NCBI GenBank assembly: GCA_011799875.1
Contig: CM022303.1
Coordinates: 281,686,850 to 281,750,849, forward strand
Length of the DNA: 64,000 bases
Source of the DNA: Thinopyrum elongatum
Taxonomy: Eukaryota > Streptophyta > Magnoliopsida > Poales > Poaceae
Direction: 5' to 3'
A program made the translations under genes and the position numbers. Shown piece after piece: positions 58,179 through 64,000 of this stretch (position 1 is its first letter; each line of letters begins with the position of its first letter). Under the pieces are notes generated by a model. It saw only the letters and a program-made list of their open reading frames with translations. It was not told where the DNA came from and did no database searches.

Positions 58179-61100
58179 ATGGCCCACGCTAATGTTGCCC
58201 TCAACTTCAACGTGTTCCTAGAGAAAACCAAGCTGAAAGACGATGGTAGCAACTACACGGACTGGGTCCGTAACTTGAGGATCATCCTCATAGCTGCCAA
58301 GAAAGCATATGTCCTTGAAGCACCGCTAGGTGACGCACCTGTTTTCCCAGCAACTCAAGACGTTATGAACGCCTGGCAGTCGCGTAGTGATGATTACTCC
58401 CTGGTTCAGTGCGGCATGCTTTACAGCTTAGAACCGGGGCTCCAAAAGCGTTTTGAGCAACACGGAGCATATGAGATGTTCCAAGAGCTGAAAATGGTTT
58501 TCCAAGCTCATGCCCGAGTCGAGAGATATGAAGTCTCCGACAAGTTCTACAGTTGTAAGATGGAGGAGAATAGTTCTGTCAGTGAGCACATACTCAAAAT
58601 GTCTAGGTTGCACAACCGCTTGTCTCAGCTGGGAGTTAATCTCCCGGATGACGCGGTCATTGACAGAATCCTTCAGTCACTTCCACCTAGCTACAAGAGC
58701 TTTGTGATGAACTTCAATATGCAGGGGATGGAAAAAACCATTCCTGAGGTATATTCAATGCCGAAATCAGCGGAGGTGGAGATAAAAAAGGAACATCAAG
58801 TGTTGATGGTGAATAAAACCACTAAGTTCAAGAAAGGCAAGGGTAAAAAGAACTTCAAGAAGGACGGCAAGGGAGTTGCCGCGCCCGGTAAGCAAGCTGC
58901 CGGGAAGAAGCCAAAGAATGGACCCAGGCCTGAGACTGAATGCTTTTATTGCAAGGGAAATGGTCACTGGAAGCGAAACTGCCCCAAGTACTTAGCGGAT
59001 AAGAAGGCCGGCAATACCAAAGGTATATGTGATATACATGTTATTGATATGTACCTTACCAGTGCTCATAGTAGCTCCTGGGTATTTGATACCGGTGCGG
59101 TTGCTCATATTTGTAACTCAAAACAGGAGCTGCGGAATAAGCGGAGACTGGCGAAGGACGAGGTGACGATGCGCGTCGGGAATGGTTCCAAGGTCGATGT
59201 GATCGCCGTCGGCACGCTACCTCTACATCTGCCTACGGGATTAGTTTTGAACCTCAATAATTGTTATTTAGTGCCAGCTTTGAGCATGAACATTGTATCT
59301 GGATCTCGCTTAATGCAAGATGGCTACTCATTTAAATCTGAGAATAATGGTTGTTCTATTTATATGAGAGATATGTCTTATGGTCATGCCCTGCTGGTTA
59401 ATGGTTTATTCTTATTGAATCTCGAACGTGATGTTACACATATTCATAGTGTGAATGCCAAAAGATGTAAGGTTGATAATGATAGTCCCACATACTTGTG
59501 GCACTGCCGCCTTGGTCACATTGGTGTCAAACGCATGAAGAAACTCCATGCAGATGGACTTTTGGAGTCTCTTGATTATGAATCATTTGACACGTGCGAA
59601 CCATGCCTCATGGGCAAAATGACCAAGACTCCGTTCTCCGGAACAATGGAGCGAGCCACCAACTTATTGGAAATCATACATACTGATGTGTGCGGTCCAA
59701 TGAGCGTTGAGGCTCGCGGTGGTTATCGTTATGTTCTCACCCTCACTGATGACTTAAGTAGATATGGGTATGTCTACTTAATGAAACACAAGTCTGAGAC
59801 CTTTGAAAAGTTCAAGGAATTTCAGAGTGAGGTTGAGAATCAATGTGACAGGAAAATAAAGTTCTTATGATCAGATCGTGGAGGGGAATATTTGAGTCAC
59901 GAATTTGGCACGCACTTAAGGAAATGTGGAATTGTTTCACAACTCATGCCGCCTGGAACACCTCAGCGTAATGGTGTGTCCGAACGTCGTAATCGCACTC
60001 TATTAGATATGGTGCAATCTATGATGTCTCTTACCGATCTACCGCTATCATTTTGGGGTTATGCTTTAGAGATTGCCGCATTCACTTTAAATAGGGCTCC
60101 GTCGAAATCCATTGAGACGACACCGTATGAATTATGGTTTGGGAAGAAACCTAAGCTGTTGTTTCTGAAAGTTTGGGGATGTGATGCTTATGTCAAGAAA
60201 CTTCAACCTGAAAAGCTCGAACCCAAATCGGAAAAATGCGTCTTCATAGGATACCCTAAGGAAACTATTGGGTATACCTTCTACCTCAAATCAAAAGGCA
60301 AGATCTTTGTTGCCAAGAATGGATCCTTTCTAGAGAAAGAGTTTCTCTCGAAAGAAATGAGTGGGAGGAAAGTGGAGCTTGATGAGATGACCCTTCTCGA
60401 ACCGGAGAGTAGCGCAGCGCAGGAAAATGTTTCTGTGGTGCCTGCACCGACTAGAGAGGAAGTTAATGATGACGATCATGATCAAGTTACCACTGAACTT
60501 CGTAGGTCCACAAGGACACGTTCCGCACCAGAGTGGTACGGCAACCCTGTCCTGGAAGTCATGTTGTTAGACAACGGTGAACCTTCGAACTATGAAGAAG
60601 CGATGGCGGGCCCGGATTCCAACAAATGGCTTGAAGCCATGAAATCCGAGATAGGATCCATGTATGAAAACGAAGTATGGACTTTGACAGACTTGCCCGA
60701 TGATCGGCAAGCCATAGAGAACAAATGGATCTTTAAGAAGAAGACAGACGCGGATGGTAATGTGACCATCTATAAGGCTCGACTTGTCGCTAAGGGTTAT
60801 CGACAAGTTCAAGGGGTTGACTACGATGAGACCTTCTCACCCGTAGCGAAGCTGAAGTCCGTCCGAATCATGTTAGCAATTGCCGCATTCTATGATTATG
60901 AGATATGGCAAATGGACGTCAAAACAGCATTCCTTAATGGTTTCCTTAAGGAAGAATTGTATATGATGCAGCCGGAAGGTTTTGTCGATCCTAATAATGC
61001 TGACAAGGTATGCAAGCTCCAGCGCTCAATCTATGTGCTGGTGCAAGCATCTCGGAGTTGGAACATTCGCTTTGATGAGATGATCAAAGCGTTTGGGTTT

Positions 61101-62153
61101 ACACAGACTTATGGAGAAGACTGTGTTTACAAGAAAGTGAGTGGGAACTCTGTAGCATTTCTCATATTATATGTGGATGACATACTATTAATGGGAAATG
61201 ATATAGAATTCTTGGAAAGCATAAAGGCCTACTTGAATAAGTGTTTTTCAATGAAGGACCTTGGAGAAGCTGCTTACATATTAGGCATCAAGATCTATAG
61301 AGATAGATCGAGACGCCTCATTGGTCTTTCGCAAAGCACATACCTTGACAAGATATTGAAGAAGTTCAATATGGATCAGTCCAAGAAGGGGTTCTTGCCT
61401 ATATTGCAAGGTGTGAGATTGAGCACGGCTCAATGCCCGACCTCGGCAGAAGATAGAGAAAAGATGAGTGTCATCCCCTATGCCTTAGCCATAGGGTCTA
61501 TTATGTATGCCATGCTGTGTACCAGACCTGATGTGAACCTCGCCGTAAGTTTGGTAGGGAGGTACCAAAGTAATCCCGGCATGGAACACTGGACAGCGGT
61601 CAAGAACATCCTGAAGTACCTGAAAAGGACTAAGGATATGTTTCTCGTTTATGGAGGTGACGAAGAGCTCGTCGTAAAGGGTTACATCGATGCTAGCTTC
61701 GACACAGATCTGGATGACTCCAAGTCACAAACCGGATACGTGTATATTTTGAATGGTGGGGCAGTCAGCTGGTGCAGTTGCAAGCAAAGCGTCATGGTGG
61801 GATCTACATGTGAAGCGGAGTACATAGCAGCCTCGGAGGCAGCACAGGAAGCAGTCTGGATGAAGGAGTTCATCACCGACCTAGGAGTTATTCCCAATGC
61901 GTCGGGCCCAATGACTCTCTTCTGTGACAACACTGGAGCTATTGCCCTTGCAAAGGAGCCCAGGTTTCACAAGAAGACCAGGCATATCAAGCGTCGCTTC
62001 AACTCCATTCGTGAACATGTTCAAGATGGAGACATAGATATTTGTAAAGTGCATACAGATCTGAATGTCGCAGATCCGTTGACTAAACCTCTTCCACGAG
62101 CAAAACATGATCAACACCAGAACTCTATGGGTGTTCGATTCATCACAATGTAA
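58179..62153 (+). pseudogene. gag-pol polyprotein of element E, one nonsense codon
   Basis: One frame of 1,324 codons plus stop, interrupted only by TGA at 59868-59870 (codon 564). Domains in order: gag, about residues 1-240; zinc knuckle with C255, C258, H263 and C268; aspartic protease with DTG at 304-306; integrase zinc-binding region near 438-490 and catalytic D503, D566, E602 (35 residues between the last two); reverse transcriptase with YVDD at 998-1001; RNase H near 1171-1300 (first Asp 1171). Gene order protease-integrase-RT-RNase H is the Copia order. The TGA lies two codons before catalytic D566 and is one C-to-T from CGA, probably deamination of a methylated CpG. Length and motifs are otherwise as in active family members, so it is a recent casualty. 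Confidence 0.96.
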
Positions 62154-62169
62154 CTAGATTATTGACTCT

Positions 62170-62185
62170 AGTGTAAGTGGGAGAC
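62170..62185 (+). other. Polypurine tract of element E
   Basis: AGTGTAAGTGGGAGAC immediately before the 3' LTR, typical of BARE/Angela. Confidence 0.85.
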
Positions 62186-63910
62186 TGTTGGAAATATGCC
62201 CTAGAGGCAATAATAAAATGGTTATTATTATATTTCCTTGTTCATGATAATTATCTATTGTTCATGCTATAATTGTATTAACCGGAAACCGTAATACATG
62301 TGTGAATACATAGATCACAGCATGTCCCTAGTAAGCCTCTAGTTGACTAGCTCATTGATCAATAGATGGTTATGGTTTCCTGACCATGGACATTAGATGT
62401 CGTTGATAACGGGATCACATCATTAGGAGAATGATGTGATGGACAAGACCCAATCCTAAGCATAGCACAAGATCGTATAGTTCGTTCGCTAGAGCTTTTC
62501 TAATGTCAAGTATCATTTCCTTAGACCATGAGATTGTGCAACTCCCGGATACCGTAGGAATGCTTTGGGTGTATCAAACGTCACAACGTAACTGGGTGAC
62601 TATAAAGGTGCACTACAGGTATCTCCGAAAGTGTCTGTTGGGTTGGCACGAATCGAGACTGGGATTTGTCACTCCGTATGACGGAGAGGTATCTCTGGGC
62701 CCACTCGGTAATGCATCATCATAATGAGCTCAATGTGACTAAGGAGTTAGCCACGGGATCATGCGTTACGGAACGAGTAAAGAGACTTGCCGGTAACGAG
62801 ATTGAACAAGGTATAAGGATACCGATGATCGAATCTCGGGCAAGCAACATACCGATGGACAAAGGGAATTGCGTACGGGATTGATTGAATCCTCGACATC
62901 GTGGTTCATCCGATGAGATCATCGTGGAACATGTGGGAGCCAACATGGGTATCCAGATCCCGCTGTTGGTTATTGGCCGGAGAGATGTCTCGGTCATGTC
63001 TACATGGTTCCCGAACCCGTAGGGTCTACACACTTAAGGTTCGGTGACGCTAGAGTTGTTATGGGAAATAGTATGTGGTTACCGAATGTTGTTCGGAGTC
63101 CCGGATGAGTTCCCGAACGTCACGAGGAGTTCCGGAATGGTTCGGAGGTGAAGATTTATATATGGGAAGTCATCATACGGTCACCGGAAGTATTTGGGGG
63201 TTTGCCGGTATTGTACCGGGACCACCGAAGGGGTTCCGGGGGTCCACCGGGAGGGTCCACCTGCCCCAGAGGGCCCTATGGGCTGTATGTGGAAGGGAAC
63301 CAGCCCCTAAGTGGGCTGGGCGCCTTCCCCCTTAGGGCCCATGCGCCTAGGGTTGGGGGGAAACCCTAAAGGGGGCACCCCCCTTGGCTTGGGGGGCAAG
63401 CCCCCTCCCCTTGGCCGCCGCCCCCCCCCTCTAGATCTCATCTAGAGGGGCCGGCCCCCTTCCCCCTTCACCCTATAAATAGAGGGGAGGAGGGAGGGCA
63501 GTAGGAGCTGATCCAAGGCGCAGCCCTCCCCCTCTCCAACACCCCCTCCTCCTCCGTTGAGCTTGGTGAAGCCCTGCCGGAGAACTGCAAGCTCCACCAC
63601 CATGCCGTCGTGCTGCCGGAGTTGTCTTCCCCAACCTCTCCCTCCTCCTTGCTGGATTAAGGCGCGGGAGACATCACCGGGCTGCACGTGTGTTGAACGC
63701 GGAGGCGCCGTTGTTCGGCGCTTAGATCGGAATCGACCGCGATCTAAATCGCTGCGTGTACGACTCCTCCAACCGCGTTCTTGCAACGCTTCCACATCGC
63801 GATATTCAAGGGTATGAAGATGCACTCCCCTCTCTCTTGTTGCTAGTCTCTCCATAGATTGATCTTGGTGATGCGTAGAAATTTTTTAATTTCTACACCG
63901 ATCCCCAACA
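62186..63910 (+). repeat. 3' LTR of element E
   Basis: 1,725 bp, same ends as the 5' LTR. TATA box CTATAAATAG at 63473-63482. It could drive readthrough into the RING gene remnant downstream. Confidence 0.97.
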
Positions 63911-64000
63911 TGAGGACCATGCTTTCTTGTCTGCAATTTCCCCTCAAGTTCTGTAACCATTCGATTAGAAATTTTGAATGATATTGCCTAAAACTATCAT
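63911..64000 (+). other. Intron of the RING-H2 gene remnant continuing off-window
   Basis: After the second TGAGG copy the sequence resumes AT-rich intron. Without E, the exon end at 55158 would be followed by GTGAGGACCATGC. No further exon before 64000. Confidence 0.65.

Larger units (their letters stand above)
55165..63910 (+). mobile_element. Element E: BARE1/WIS/Angela Copia retrotransposon
   Basis: Complete element of 8,746 bp: 5' LTR 55165-56874, PBS, leader, gag-pol 58179-62153, polypurine tract, 3' LTR 62186-63910, with TGAGG on both sides. LTR start TGTTGGAAATATGCCC and end CCGATCCCCAACA are diagnostic of the BARE1/WIS/Angela group, the most abundant Copia family of Triticeae. One stop codon separates gag-pol from being fully open. 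LTRs differ by a modest number of substitutions and a 19-bp indel (absent near 55344, present around 62367-62385), so the insertion is fairly young. Confidence 0.97.

Overview
This is a plant nuclear window, almost certainly from a Triticeae grass (wheat, barley or Aegilops type), made nearly entirely of transposable elements nested in one another. The strongest taxonomic signals are a near-complete BARE1/WIS/Angela-type Copia element (LTR beginning TGTTGGAAATATGCCCTAGA) and four members of a Gypsy-like LTR family beginning TGATACGTCTC with a tRNA-Asp-type primer-binding site. No prokaryotic feature, tRNA or rRNA gene was seen, and no fully intact conventional host gene.

Layout. 1-2213: 3' end of a Tat-lineage Gypsy element with an antisense ORF and a short LTR. 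2214-2411: old LTR-like remnant. 2412-27630: a CACTA-like DNA transposon region whose right terminus (19-nt terminal sequence, 45-bp subterminal repeats, palindrome) is visible. It carries a coding fragment, an open unknown gene (3075-3686, minus), a ~505-bp satellite array (4045-6880), a second gene-like ORF broken by two TAG codons (7128-7865, plus) and a broken three-exon GRF-zinc-finger gene (22427-26830). A 14.1-kb chromovirus Gypsy with 4.1-kb LTRs (element F, 8081-22162, minus, target duplication AAAGC) is inserted in it.

27631-45465: element A (minus). Its left LTR starts abruptly at the CACTA end, so the CACTA probably jumped into A. A's right LTR is split by element B (33687-45164, duplication GGGCA), and B's left LTR is split by element C (34356-39497, duplication GGCAA). 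A, B, C and the truncated plus-strand element D (49238-52361) share LTRs, PBS and UTR modules but carry different coding cargo: gag-like only, gag plus protease, and two unrelated unknown ORFs. None carries reverse transcriptase, so all look non-autonomous.

45466-49237: old TE remnants and unclassified sequence. 52362-55158: a GC-rich promoter-like region and the first exons of a broken RHF-type RING-H2 E3 ubiquitin ligase gene. 55165-63910: Copia element E, inserted just inside that gene's intron (duplication TGAGG). Its 1,324-codon gag-pol frame is interrupted by a single TGA. The RING gene's intron resumes at 63916 and runs off the window.

Order of events inferred from nesting: A, then the CACTA and B (relative order unknown), then C into B and F into the CACTA. 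E into the RING gene is dated only by its own LTRs. Decay is mostly nonsense substitution of the C-to-T type, as expected for methylated TE DNA. The less ordinary parts are the CACTA region with its satellite and gene cargo, the payload swapping in the A-D family, and the extra leader ORF upstream of gag in element F.
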